Below, piece by piece: positions 52,838-62,031 of a stretch of 64,000 nucleotides of DNA. The position numbers were made by a program, and so were the translations under genes. The DNA is from Croceitalea marina (lineage in GTDB: Bacteria > Bacteroidota > Bacteroidia > Flavobacteriales > Flavobacteriaceae), in contig NZ_JBHULB010000007.1 of the NCBI RefSeq assembly GCF_042684265.1, positions 62,001 to 126,000 of the forward strand. The letters are read 5' to 3'. Position 1 is the stretch's first letter. Every line of letters begins with the position of its first letter. The notes under the pieces were generated by a model that was not told the origin of the DNA, searched no databases, and saw nothing but the letters and a program-made list of their open reading frames with translations.

Positions 52838-53629
52838 TTATGACTTTTTGGGCTCGTCAGTTTTAGGTTCTTGACGGAAACATTCAACCAACATTTGATA
52901 TAATTCGGGATGTTTCTTTTTAAGCAAGCTCGGGCGTTCAAAAAAATACTCTGAAGCAACGGCAAAGAATTCAGCTTGATTAGTGCCTCCGTATTTTCTG
53001 ATATCAGAGTGGTTATCATTTATCGCTTCCATTTCTTTATGGATTAAGTTTAACCAAGGTATGGCATATTGATGTTCCAATAGCCGTTCTGGCACACCGT
53101 CTGTTCTATCGTCCAACTTATCTATAAGATGTACGAATTCGTGTATGCCAGTATTACTTTTATCGGTTGTATTATTAAAGCCGTGATACAATGCTTTTTT
53201 AGAAAGTATCATCTGTTTCTCGAATCTTCCATTACCAACTATTCCACCAATATTCCGTGAGTTATCCTTACTGCTGAATTGCATATCCTCATTAAAATTA
53301 TCTGGATATAAAAGGATGCCACTTAAATTTGTGTAGTGCCATTCCTTGAAGCCAAAAACTGGAATGACGGCACTTGCTGCAATTAAAACCTTATCCAACT
53401 CTTCCAGTTCAAACTGCACAGCATCGATATAGACCTCACTTAAAAATAGCATCATTTTTTGCTGAAAAAGAAGCTGCCTATCTTTTGAAAGGTTTCTATA
53501 AAACAGCACATTATCCATTAATAATTTATGCCAATGCTCTGGAAATGGCTTTACGCTTTGGCGTTTGGCTTTTCTATAAAAATGAACAGCAAAGAGAATA
53601 ATCACAACCGAAATTAAAATATAAACCAT
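52838..53629 (-). CDS. mtfA: MtfA-like zinc peptidase (M90)
   Basis: A 263-residue protein with an N-terminal transmembrane helix (about 2-18). The rest matches the M90/MtfA family: the zinc motif HEFVH (about 163-167), VIPVFGF, and a later E-FFAVASEYFF region (about 219-229). MtfA is a metallopeptidase known from E. coli for its link to the Mlc/PtsG glucose system. Here it is membrane-anchored and closes the copper operon (15 bases after the HMA gene), so a stress-related role is more likely. Confidence 0.88.
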   Translation of the reverse strand: MVYILISVVIILFAVHFYRKAKRQSVKPFPEHWHKLLMDNVLFYRNLSKDRQLLFQQKMMLFLSEVYIDAVQFELEELDKVLIAASAVIPVFGFKEWHYTNLSGILLYPDNFNEDMQFSSKDNSRNIGGIVGNGRFEKQMILSKKALYHGFNNTTDKSNTGIHEFVHLIDKLDDRTDGVPERLLEHQYAIPWLNLIHKEMEAINDNHSDIRKYGGTNQAEFFAVASEYFFERPSLLKKKHPELYQMLVECFRQEPKTDEPKKS

Positions 53630-53644
53630 ATTAAAAGAAAGGTT

Positions 53645-53857
53645 TTAATCTACAGGTTCTGCTTTAAATCCCACTTTTTGCAAAGTTGCCTTTACATCTT
53701 CTTCGGTTGCACCATCGCTCTCAATAGTAAGGATTTTATCAGGATTAGCGGTATCCACCTCCCAACTTTCTACACCTTCTTGTTTGTTTAAAAAAGGGGT
53801 TACTTTTGATACACACCCACCGCAGTTGATATTTGTTTTGAATTTTAGAGTCTTCAT
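53645..53857 (-). CDS. HMA-domain copper chaperone
   Basis: A 70-residue heavy-metal-associated domain. The metal site is NINCGGC (about 9-15), with CxxC. The beta-alpha-beta-beta-alpha-beta pattern is clear, and the C-terminus ends AEPVD. Lies 22 bases downstream of copA in the same operon, so probably its soluble partner. Confidence 0.9.
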   Translation of the reverse strand: MKTLKFKTNINCGGCVSKVTPFLNKQEGVESWEVDTANPDKILTIESDGATEEDVKATLQKVGFKAEPVD

Positions 53858-53879
53858 AATTTTGAATTTATAGTTTACA

Positions 53880-56138
53880 TTAAAGCTTTATCCGTTTTAA
53901 TCTGAGGCTATTGGCAACCACGGACACGCTACTAAATGCCATTGCCGCCCCTGCAATCATTGGGTCCAATAAAAATCCATTTACTGGATACAAAACTCCT
54001 GCTGCAATTGGAATACCAATGATGTTATAAATGAATGCCCAGAACAAGTTCTGACGTACGCCCAACACGGTTCTTTTTGATAGTTCCAATGCTTTTGGGA
54101 TAGATTGTAAATCTGATGTTATCAAGGTCATTTTTGCAACATCCATTGCTATATCCGAACCTTTACCCATTGCAATACTAACATTGGCTTGCGCCAACGC
54201 GTGCGAATCGTTGATACCATCGCCTACCATTGCGACAATTTTTCCCTCCACCTGTAATTCTTCAACAAAAGCCGCTTTGTCGGAAGGCATTACTTCGCCT
54301 TGATAATTTGTTATTCCTACCTGATGTGCCACGGCAGAAGCCGTTTTATTGTTATCTCCCGTGAGCATATAGACCTCGATGCCTCTTTCTTGAAGCGTAG
54401 CTATGGCTTTTTTTGAAGTTTCTTTAATCTTGTCCGCGATGGCCAGTATCGCTAGCACTTGATTTTCGTTACCAAAGAATATGACTGTTTTTGCCTTTTC
54501 TTCGAGACTTTCTGCCGTTTGCATTAAAGTAGCGTCGATTTGAATATTCTTTTCGACCATTAGTTTATGGTTGCCCACATAATATTTTGAACCATTCTGC
54601 TGTTGCGCCTTTACACCTTTTCCGGTAATGCTTTCGAAGGAAGTAATTTCTGCTTGTTCAATATTTTCCTCTTTCAAATGATTAACGACTGCTTCTGCCA
54701 AAGGATGTTCCGATTGTGCTTCGATAGCCAAGAGAACTTCCTTGTATTTATTTTGATTTTCAAGGGTATCCTTCCAAAGTATATCGGTTACCAATGGTTT
54801 TCCTTCCGTAATCGTACCCGTTTTATCGAGGATGACTGCATTTACTTTATGGCCAAGCTCTAAACTTTCTGCATCCTTTATCAAAATATTGTTTTCGGCT
54901 CCCTTGCCGATACCCACCATTATGGCGGTAGGCGTTGCCAAGCCCAAGGCACAGGGACAAGCGATGACCAATACGGCTACAGAAGTTAATAAGGCTTGTG
55001 AGAAGGCATTATCGCCTCCTATTGACATCCAGACCATGAAGGTTACAATGGAAATGCCCAATACCACAGGAACGAAAATACCGGCAATTTTATCGACCAG
55101 TTTTTGAACTGGTGCTTTACTCCCTTGCGCTTGCTGAACCATTTTAATAATTTGTGAAAGCAAGGTTTCTCCACCTACTTTTTCAGCGGTAAATTGAAAG
55201 CTCCCTTTTTGATTAACGGTACCAGCGAATACCTTTTCCTCTTGGGATTTTTGAACTGGAACAGGTTCTCCAGTAATCATACTTTCATCTACATACGAGC
55301 TTCCCTTGGAAACTTCGCCATCCACAGGAATCTTTTCTCCGGGACGTACCAAAATGGTCTGACCTACCTGTACGGATGCAATAGGAATTTCCTTTTCTTC
55401 CCCATTCTCAATAATTTTAAGGGTTTTAGGCTGAAGGCCCATCAGCTTTTTGATGGCTGAAGAGGTATTTGATTTTGCCTTTTCTTCCAATAGTTTCCCC
55501 AAGGAAATAAAGGTAATAATCACAGTAGCCGCTTCGTAATACACGTGAGGCTCGATGCCACGACTCAACCAAAATTCAGGAAAGAAAGTATTGAACATAC
55601 TAAAGAGGAAGGCGATTCCGGTGCTCAACGCCACCAAGGTATCCATATTTGCTTTTCCGTGTTTGGCCTGCTTGAACGCATTGATAAAAAAGCTACGCCC
55701 AAACCAAAAAAGAATGGGAAAGGCCAATACCAAAGAAATCCATTTGCCAGGTTCCCATTGCATATAGAACATTCCCAACACGAAAATGGGTAGCGTAAGT
55801 ATAGCCGACCAGATGGTACGGTTTTTTATGTCCTGATAATACTTCTGTTGAAGTTCTTGTTGTATTCCTGAAGGGTCTTCAGCATCTATAATAATATCAT
55901 AACCGACCTGTCTTAAGGCATTTTGCAATTGTTCTTCGGTAGTGGCTTCGTCGTAATCCACCAATACCGAACTGTTGGCAAAGTTAACTTGCGCGTCGTT
56001 CACACCTTCGGTATGTGAGAGTATAGATTCAACACTAGATGCACATGCCGCACAGGTCATCCCTGTTACTGGGAAGGATTTTAGTATTCCTTTTTTAGTA
56101 TTCCTTTTTTTGGTTTCAAATATGTTGATTGCCTCCAT
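53880..56138 (-). CDS. copA: CopA-type Cu(I)-translocating P1B ATPase
   Basis: A 752-residue ATPase. The N-terminal HMA domain has MTCAAC (C29-C32). Eight transmembrane helices, the CPC metal site in TM6 (about 394-396), the phosphorylation motif DKTGTIT (about 437), SEHPLAEA, and GDGINDSHAL are all present. Known function: export of Cu(I) from the cytoplasm. It precedes an HMA chaperone and M90 peptidase. Full length, no missing motif. Confidence 0.95.
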   Translation of the reverse strand: MEAINIFETKKRNTKKGILKSFPVTGMTCAACASSVESILSHTEGVNDAQVNFANSSVLVDYDEATTEEQLQNALRQVGYDIIIDAEDPSGIQQELQQKYYQDIKNRTIWSAILTLPIFVLGMFYMQWEPGKWISLVLAFPILFWFGRSFFINAFKQAKHGKANMDTLVALSTGIAFLFSMFNTFFPEFWLSRGIEPHVYYEAATVIITFISLGKLLEEKAKSNTSSAIKKLMGLQPKTLKIIENGEEKEIPIASVQVGQTILVRPGEKIPVDGEVSKGSSYVDESMITGEPVPVQKSQEEKVFAGTVNQKGSFQFTAEKVGGETLLSQIIKMVQQAQGSKAPVQKLVDKIAGIFVPVVLGISIVTFMVWMSIGGDNAFSQALLTSVAVLVIACPCALGLATPTAIMVGIGKGAENNILIKDAESLELGHKVNAVILDKTGTITEGKPLVTDILWKDTLENQNKYKEVLLAIEAQSEHPLAEAVVNHLKEENIEQAEITSFESITGKGVKAQQQNGSKYYVGNHKLMVEKNIQIDATLMQTAESLEEKAKTVIFFGNENQVLAILAIADKIKETSKKAIATLQERGIEVYMLTGDNNKTASAVAHQVGITNYQGEVMPSDKAAFVEELQVEGKIVAMVGDGINDSHALAQANVSIAMGKGSDIAMDVAKMTLITSDLQSIPKALELSKRTVLGVRQNLFWAFIYNIIGIPIAAGVLYPVNGFLLDPMIAGAAMAFSSVSVVANSLRLKRIKL

Positions 56139-56259
56139 AAATCCATTCTTATTTGTACACTACAAATTTCAGGATTTAATGATTTTAATGTGTTACGTAA
56201 TAAGCCGAATGATTTGCAGAATTTTCACTTATCTTAGATTTAAGTATATGAAGAGTAAT

Positions 56260-56466
56260 TCAGCAACAATTTTCATTAAGCTGTATTGAAGGACATTTTA
56301 CTGAACCAAAACTACAATAGACACAACAATCTCCCTCGTTTGGTCTTAATACTTCTTTACAATTCTCACACTCGTAAAAGAATTGGCAAGCGTTTGTCGG
56401 CATATCTTCTACTTTTTTGTATCCACAATTTGGACAGGTAATTTCTGATTTTAATTGAATCTCCAT
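56260..56466 (-). CDS. GDCCVxC-domain protein
   Basis: A 68-residue Cys-rich protein with two CxxC knuckles (CPNC, CENC), the signature GDCCVYC (about 47-53), and a further Cys pair at the C-terminus. The family occurs as selenoprotein or Cys form beside mercury transport genes; here it is the Cys form, no in-frame TGA. Its start shares a base with the MerTP stop. Probably binds a thiophilic metal; role unproven. Confidence 0.9.
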   Translation of the reverse strand: MEIQLKSEITCPNCGYKKVEDMPTNACQFFYECENCKEVLRPNEGDCCVYCSFGSVKCPSIQLNENCC

Positions 56467-57068
56467 TAGTTTTTTCTGTCTGTTACTTTATAACCTGTTG
56501 AATTAATTGCCTTTTCAATAGCTGCTTTAGAGGTTTTAGACTTATCAAACTCTACGACGGTACTTCCCTGTTCATAGGAAGGGGTTACATTTATAATGCC
56601 GTCCAATTCATTTACAGCGTGTTTTATGCTTTCTTCACAGCCAGCACAGGTCATTCCTTGAATAGTAAAGTTTATGATTTGAATATCAGATTGGCTTACA
56701 ATGACCACTTCTTTTTTATTGTCCGGATAAAAAATGGTTGAATAATATGGAAATGCAATAGCAATGACAGCGAACAATGTAATAACGATTAAGAACCCTT
56801 TGGTTTGATACCATTTTGGTTTTGCATCAACTTCGCAACAATCATCTTCTTTTTGAGGTTTTAAGTAAGCATACCAGGCATAACCAATTGCTACAACGGC
56901 CAAACCGATTAAATAGGGTCTAAAAGGTTCCATCCATGATAGTGCTGATGCGCTACCACCCACTCCTGCAATTAGCGCAATAACTGGTGGTATGCAACAG
57001 GATGATGCCGCAACCGCAGCGAACAAACCTGTATAAGCTGCGTTTTTTGATGTCTTTTCTGCTTTCAT
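56466..57068 (-). CDS. merT: MerT-MerP fusion (mercuric ion transporter-like)
   Basis: A 200-residue protein. N-terminal MerT part: ASSCCIPP with vicinal Cys24-Cys25 in the first helix, and further helices at about 50-66 and 88-106, with a CC pair between them (DDCC, about 77). C-terminal MerP-like HMA domain with GMTCAGC (about 137). MerT and MerP normally bring Hg(II) into the cell for MerA. No merA is in the window, so this may serve another metal or act with an enzyme elsewhere. It overlaps arsR by four bases. Confidence 0.9.
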   Translation of the reverse strand: MKAEKTSKNAAYTGLFAAVAASSCCIPPVIALIAGVGGSASALSWMEPFRPYLIGLAVVAIGYAWYAYLKPQKEDDCCEVDAKPKWYQTKGFLIVITLFAVIAIAFPYYSTIFYPDNKKEVVIVSQSDIQIINFTIQGMTCAGCEESIKHAVNELDGIINVTPSYEQGSTVVEFDKSKTSKAAIEKAINSTGYKVTDRKN

Positions 57069-57439
57069 ATCGTTTCTAAAACTTTGTTTTTATCAAGTAT
57101 TTCAAAGAAAGGATTCAACAATATTGAATATTCAGGGGTTAGCGAGTAAAAAATGGTTTGAGCATCTCTTTCGGTATCCAATAAATTTCTGTCCTTCATT
57201 TTTCTCAGATGTTGAGAGATGGCAGAAATATTCATTCCGAGAATATCGCTTAAGTCGCAAACACAAAGTCGTTTCTCCTCAAAGAGTAAGTAAAGTATCT
57301 TAAGTCTTACACTATTACCAACCAATGAAAGTCCATTTGCTAAATAATCAAATGTTTCGTTTAGTTCTGAAACTGTTTCTTTACAACGGTTTACCTGTTT
57401 AATATCCGCTTGCTGTCTTATACAAGAATTATTTTCCAT
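57065..57439 (-). CDS. ArsR/SmtB-family metal-sensing repressor
   Basis: A 124-residue winged-helix ArsR protein. The LCVCDLSDIL motif gives C59 and C61, ligands of the ArsR/CadC alpha-3-type site. C6 and C19 in the N-terminus may complete a CadC-like site. The recognition helix is ISAISQHLRKM (about 71-81). It heads the operon and has a near-perfect palindrome 23 bases upstream, so it is the repressor of this operon. Confidence 0.92.
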   Translation of the reverse strand: MENNSCIRQQADIKQVNRCKETVSELNETFDYLANGLSLVGNSVRLKILYLLFEEKRLCVCDLSDILGMNISAISQHLRKMKDRNLLDTERDAQTIFYSLTPEYSILLNPFFEILDKNKVLETI

Positions 57440-57461
57440 AAAACAAAGTTACAATTATTTC

Positions 57462-57485
57462 TTATTTAAGCAAATGCTAAAATAA
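57462..57485. promoter_or_regulatory. ArsR operator (near-perfect 24-bp palindrome)
   Basis: TTATTTAAGCA (57462-57472), AA, then TGCTAAAATAA (57475-57485). Ten of eleven positions pair. It is 23 bases upstream of the arsR ATG, has the length and AT-rich ends of ArsR/SmtB sites, and no other gene claims it. Confidence 0.75.
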
Positions 57486-57582
57486 ATATAAAATGATAAA
57501 GAAGTTAACAGCATTATGTTCCTTTTGTTTTGGTTTATGTGTGGGTAAAAAATTAAAGTGCCAAAATGTGCATCTGTTTTTT

Positions 57583-58230
57583 TTAGTTTGCAGGTAAAGA
57601 TATTAGTGGCTTCACAGTTAATTGTCTTTTAAAACTACAAAACAGAAAATTCTGTGTGGTGTTAGATGGTGTTAAGTGGTCCTCAGTTATACATTGAATT
57701 TTGTCAAATCCTTTTTTTAATTCTGATGTTAATTCCTCTTCATTGTATTGTTTTATATCAAGTCCGCTACATTTTTTTGGTCCGTTTTGTGAAAAGGTTC
57801 CTATTATTAAATAACCACTTACAAATTTTGTCGCTATCTTAATATATTTTTTAATCTGTTCATCCGTAGTAAGAAAATGAAAAGTTGCTCTGTCGTGCCA
57901 GACATCATAAGACGGATGAGGTTCAAATTCAGTAATGTCGCTCACAATCCAATTTACTTTACTCGCCTTTTCCCCCAGTCTTTTTTTAGCTTTTGCAATT
58001 GCTTTTTCTGAAATATCAAGCACAGTAATATTATTATACCCTTCTTCAAGTAAATAGTCAACAAGCTTACTGTCGCCACCACCAATGTCTATAATTTTTG
58101 CGTTTTTGTTTAGTTCGAACGAATGTATAAACTCCAGCGAAGTTTTTGGTATTTCTTGCGTCCAACTTACTTGGTCTGGATTTTTAGTTTCATAAACTGT
58201 TTCCCAATGTTTCTTTCTGTCTAATTTCAT
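57583..58230 (-). CDS. Class I SAM-dependent methyltransferase
   Basis: A 215-residue methyltransferase. SAM motif I IIDIGGGDSKL (about 45-55), acidic motif II VLDISE (about 69-74), and VNWIVSD (about 92-98). The DVWHDRATFHFL stretch (about 109-120) is typical of TehB/thiopurine-like small-molecule methyltransferases. Substrate unknown; position beside metal genes makes a toxic metalloid or thiol plausible, but this is inference. Confidence 0.85.
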   Translation of the reverse strand: MKLDRKKHWETVYETKNPDQVSWTQEIPKTSLEFIHSFELNKNAKIIDIGGGDSKLVDYLLEEGYNNITVLDISEKAIAKAKKRLGEKASKVNWIVSDITEFEPHPSYDVWHDRATFHFLTTDEQIKKYIKIATKFVSGYLIIGTFSQNGPKKCSGLDIKQYNEEELTSELKKGFDKIQCITEDHLTPSNTTQNFLFCSFKRQLTVKPLISLPAN

Positions 58231-58313
58231 TTTGATATCTAAATTCAGTTTAATGGTAACTCATTATATTATCTATTGATTAAAAATATCCCTCTAAGAC
58301 TAGTAAAAACATC

Positions 58314-58406
58314 TTAAATCTCATCCAAGGATTTTCGGTTTTTGTCCACAGACTTCTTGAATTGTGTGGGTGTCATTCCTGTTACTTTTTTGAATTGGAA
58401 AAGTTG
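58314..58406 (-). pseudogene. Remnant of an AraC-family regulator C-terminus
   Basis: A 31-codon frame ending KKVTGMTPTQFKKS and a basic tail matches the last residues of an AraC HTH domain, compare KKIKGITPTQFKNS in the intact AraC gene at 62848-63897. Upstream in frame is a stop (TGA, 58407-58409). The rest of the gap to 58611 is AT-rich. It has another open stretch without start, 58463 to about 58620, that reads like a piece of protein. I take the whole stretch as decayed genes. Confidence 0.6.
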
Positions 58407-58611
58407 TCAATTTATTCTCTTTGAAACCACTTTCACAACTTCATTTAAAAGCACTTCTGTATCTAATATTTTAAAGTATTAGATACTTCTTTTTCAGACA
58501 TTGTAGAAATAAGTTTGTTAGAACCTTCTAACAAATAGATGTTTCTGATGGATGCAGGATATTCCGGATAATCTTTTAGAAGAATGTACTTTTCAAATTC
58601 GGCTAAAACAC

Positions 58612-59478
58612 CTACTCGAAAGTATAAACCTCGTTTACAGATTCTGTAACCCTAAAATACCCAAAAGCGTAATTTTCTGGGTTTTCTGGATTTATATAAT
58701 TACCTCTTAGTCTTGTTGGCACGGTTGCAAAGGGATCTCCTGCATTATCGCCTTGCTCAATTAATCTATTCAAAAAATTGTAATATTGTTCGGATACACC
58801 AAATATATTAATATCTACTTCATCTCCTGGTAAAATCTCATCTTCTGCATCTGCCTCATCTTCTTCATATAAAAGAGACATTTCATTACCATTTGTAAAC
58901 TCATCAGACATTATTTCTCTTGTGGGAAGCAGATCCTCTCCTTCTAAAAAGGTGATGTAATAAAAATTCACTTCATTTGCCGGATCGTCAAAATAGATGG
59001 TTAGGTCCAGTTCTTCTTCATCTGAACCACCTTCACGAGATTGTTCAATTCTATTTATTTCAGAAACAGAAATTAAGGTTTCTTGAGCAGTATATGTTTC
59101 GTTGTTGTAAATTACCTCTAAATTGTATGTATTGTTAATTATAGGCACAAAGTTTGTAGTTGTATAGCTGCCATCTTGTTGATCATTAAAGATAAAAACG
59201 TCTCCATTTGTAGTATTTTCAACTATTACGGATGCTCCACTTACAGGGTTTGGTGCTGTATCATAATAAGGTGTGGAAAGACTTAGCTTTATGGTCTGAT
59301 TATTTCCTAAAGTCCCTTTTTCCCAATCTAAAGATGCCTCAATAACTAATCTTGGAGATTCGGTTGGTACAGTTAGGTCTATGGGCTCTGTACAAGAAAA
59401 AATAATGGCACTTAATCCTATAAGGCTTAATACTTTAATCTTGTTTTCTATTTTAAATATATTTATTATGTACTTCAT
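58612..59478 (-). CDS. DUF4249 lipoprotein, partner of TonB receptor
   Basis: A 288-residue lipoprotein: lipobox IFSC (about 26-29) after a hydrophobic stretch, then PIDLTVPTESPRLVIEASL, the DUF4249 start. Beta-rich, acidic region at about 195-220 (EEDEADAEDE). DUF4249 proteins are encoded beside TonB receptors with CarboxypepD-like plug domains in Bacteroidota. Function unknown, probably substrate capture at the outer membrane. Five bases after the receptor stop, so in one operon. Confidence 0.88.
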   Translation of the reverse strand: MKYIINIFKIENKIKVLSLIGLSAIIFSCTEPIDLTVPTESPRLVIEASLDWEKGTLGNNQTIKLSLSTPYYDTAPNPVSGASVIVENTTNGDVFIFNDQQDGSYTTTNFVPIINNTYNLEVIYNNETYTAQETLISVSEINRIEQSREGGSDEEELDLTIYFDDPANEVNFYYITFLEGEDLLPTREIMSDEFTNGNEMSLLYEEDEADAEDEILPGDEVDINIFGVSEQYYNFLNRLIEQGDNAGDPFATVPTRLRGNYINPENPENYAFGYFRVTESVNEVYTFE

Positions 59479-59483
59479 GATTC

Positions 59484-61886
59484 TTAAAATTTAAAGTTAT
59501 AGCTTACGGAAGGAATTATACCAAATATTGTAGTCCTCAAGGCCTCGTTTACTCCAGTATTATAGTTTTGGTTAAATGATATGGAGGCTGCATTTTGCCT
59601 ATTGTAAAGATTGTAAATGCTAAAAACCCACTCACCTTTCCACTGTTTATTAGGTTTGCGGTTGGGTTTATAGGTCGCTGAAATGTCTAATCTATGATAA
59701 GCAGGTAATCTGTCGGCATTTCTTTCATTAAAAATCACAACAGAGGAGCCCTCATATTCAAATTGTCCAACAGGATAAGTTACAGGACGACCGGTTTGGT
59801 AAATTGCATTTGCACTAAATGTCCATTTATCGGTTAATTTATAGACTCCTGTAATAGAAATATCGTGTGTACGATCAAAAGGGGCATTGTACCAATTGCC
59901 ATTATTAATTCCAGGACCTCCGGCATTTCCTCCAAAAGAACGCTGCTCGGATTTAGCTAAAGTATATGAAATCCACCCTGTATAGCGACCTTTGTTTTTT
60001 CTAAACAACAATTCAAGTCCATAGGCTCTGGCCTCACCATTTAAAATTTCGGTTTCGATATTATTGTTTCCTATTAAGCTTGCCCCATCAATATAATCAA
60101 TACGGTTTTGGGTAGTTTTATAATAGGTTTCTGCTTCAAATGAATATGCGTTATTATTAAATTTTTTATAGTAACCAAAAGCATATTGGTTAGATAATTG
60201 CGGTTTTACATATGTTCCGCTAGTTGTCCAAACGTCTAAAGGAGTCACCGACGCTGTATTAGACAGTAAATGCAAATATTGTGCTGTGCGAGTGTAACTT
60301 CCCTTTATGGACGAGTTGTCTGTTAATACATAGGACAAGCCTAATCGTGGTTCTAAATTTCCAAATTTTTCAATAGTCTGTCCTTTTGAGTAATCTGTTT
60401 CTCCAATGGCTTCTCCTTCTTGGTAAATACCCAACTCTTGATTGTAAATTACAGGTTGATTATTAGTGTAATTTGTAATAGACTGCCCTCCTAAGCGGCT
60501 AAACGTGCTATAGCGCAAACCATATCTTGCAGTAAGCTTATCTGTAATTTTATGTTCTGCACTCACGTAAAGCCCTCCTTCAAAAGCCCTTTTTTGGTCT
60601 AATGTTAATGGATTAATAGGAGAGGTTGGGGTCGTTGGCGTAATTTCTCCAGGATTGAGATTATATGAGATGCCACTTGCTCCAAAATCTATTTTTAGTT
60701 TATCGCTTGCATAATATCCAAAATCGTATTTTAGGTTATAATTTGTTATGTCAGATATCCAATCTAATTGATCAAAGTCCAGTATTATCTGATAGTCATA
60801 TTTACTATATATAAGCGATAGGTTAGAAAACAACTTATCATTGAAAACATGATTCCACCTAAGATTTGCAGAAATGTTTCCGTAATTACTGTCTATTAGA
60901 TTTACAATATTAAAAACATCTCGCCCAAAATAACTTGATAGGTATATCTTATTGTTTTCATTAATTTCATAATTGGTTTTTAGGTTTATATCGTAAAAAC
61001 TAATATTACTATTTCCAAGATCGTCTAGCAAACCCGAAAAGAGCTGTGCATAAGTTGTTCTTCCGGCTAATAGAAAAGAGCCTTTCTTTTTAAACAATGG
61101 TGCCTCAACAGCGAGCCTACTTGAAATTAGCCCAATACCCCCATTGAGTTCGAGTCTTTTATTGTTACCCTCTTTTTGTCTTACATCTAATACAGAAGCT
61201 GTTCTCCCTCCAAATTTTGCGGGTATATCACCTTTGTACAGTTTTACATTTTTAATTGCATCATTATTAAAAACAGAAAATAATCCAAAAAAGTGAGATG
61301 TATTGTAAATAATAGCTTCGTCTAAAAGCACCAGGTTTTGATCCACTGCTCCCCCTCTTACATTAAACCCGGCAGAACCTTCTCCATTATTTGTAACTCC
61401 TGGCAAAAGCTGGATGGTTTTTATAAGATCTACTTCGCCCATTACAGCTGGAGCTATTTTTATTGTTGATGCGCTTAAAGTGGTAACTCCCATTTGAGGT
61501 TTTCGAATGTTTAGTCTTTTTGAGTCTTCTGTTGATGTAATAACAACTTCGTCTAATGTGTTTAGAGCTTCTGTAATTTCAATGTTTAATTTTATATCTT
61601 TAACAAGCGATATTTTTTCTTGTACCTCTTTGTATCCCAGAGACGAAATAACCAAAGTATATTCTCCTTTTGGAGCTGTTAGAGAGTAAAAGCCATACTC
61701 GTTTGTTGTGGTTCCTATTGTTGTACCTTTAAGGTATACTGCTATACCAAATACTGTTTCACCATTTGTTTTGTCGCTAATTGTCCCACGCAAGGTAAAT
61801 TCTTCTTGGGCAAATAGGGTGCTGTTAATTAAAATAAAAAATAATGATAAAAATGATTTCTTGAATAATTGATTTGAATACTCCAT
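59484..61886 (-). CDS. TonB-dependent outer-membrane receptor
   Basis: An 800-residue receptor from the ATG at 61886, whose first residues form a signal peptide ending LFAQ. Carboxypeptidase-D-like domain at about 28-110 (TLRGTISDKTNGETVFGIAVYLKG), plug with VDLIKTIQLLPGV and FNVRGGAVDQNLVLLDEAIIY (about 150-200), then the barrel ending in Phe (VSYNFKF). Imports a ligand with TonB/ExbBD energy. With DUF4249 and a membrane AraC regulator nearby it may be induced by its ligand; the ligand is unknown. Confidence 0.9.
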   Translation of the reverse strand: MEYSNQLFKKSFLSLFFILINSTLFAQEEFTLRGTISDKTNGETVFGIAVYLKGTTIGTTTNEYGFYSLTAPKGEYTLVISSLGYKEVQEKISLVKDIKLNIEITEALNTLDEVVITSTEDSKRLNIRKPQMGVTTLSASTIKIAPAVMGEVDLIKTIQLLPGVTNNGEGSAGFNVRGGAVDQNLVLLDEAIIYNTSHFFGLFSVFNNDAIKNVKLYKGDIPAKFGGRTASVLDVRQKEGNNKRLELNGGIGLISSRLAVEAPLFKKKGSFLLAGRTTYAQLFSGLLDDLGNSNISFYDINLKTNYEINENNKIYLSSYFGRDVFNIVNLIDSNYGNISANLRWNHVFNDKLFSNLSLIYSKYDYQIILDFDQLDWISDITNYNLKYDFGYYASDKLKIDFGASGISYNLNPGEITPTTPTSPINPLTLDQKRAFEGGLYVSAEHKITDKLTARYGLRYSTFSRLGGQSITNYTNNQPVIYNQELGIYQEGEAIGETDYSKGQTIEKFGNLEPRLGLSYVLTDNSSIKGSYTRTAQYLHLLSNTASVTPLDVWTTSGTYVKPQLSNQYAFGYYKKFNNNAYSFEAETYYKTTQNRIDYIDGASLIGNNNIETEILNGEARAYGLELLFRKNKGRYTGWISYTLAKSEQRSFGGNAGGPGINNGNWYNAPFDRTHDISITGVYKLTDKWTFSANAIYQTGRPVTYPVGQFEYEGSSVVIFNERNADRLPAYHRLDISATYKPNRKPNKQWKGEWVFSIYNLYNRQNAASISFNQNYNTGVNEALRTTIFGIIPSVSYNFKF

Positions 61887-62031
61887 GTATAATTTGATTG
61901 TTTTAAAATAGATTATTTTGCTTTGCCTATACTGTCCAAAGGTTTGCCCTTGGCTGTGATGCAAGCCAGCTTTTAAAGACTATATTAGGTTATGATTACC
62001 ATATTACTGGATCTGCTGCGTTGTAGATTTA

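Noticed and set aside
59484..61964. Longer start of the TonB receptor at 61964
   Set aside because: The extra 26 residues precede a clear signal peptide that starts at the ATG at 61886.
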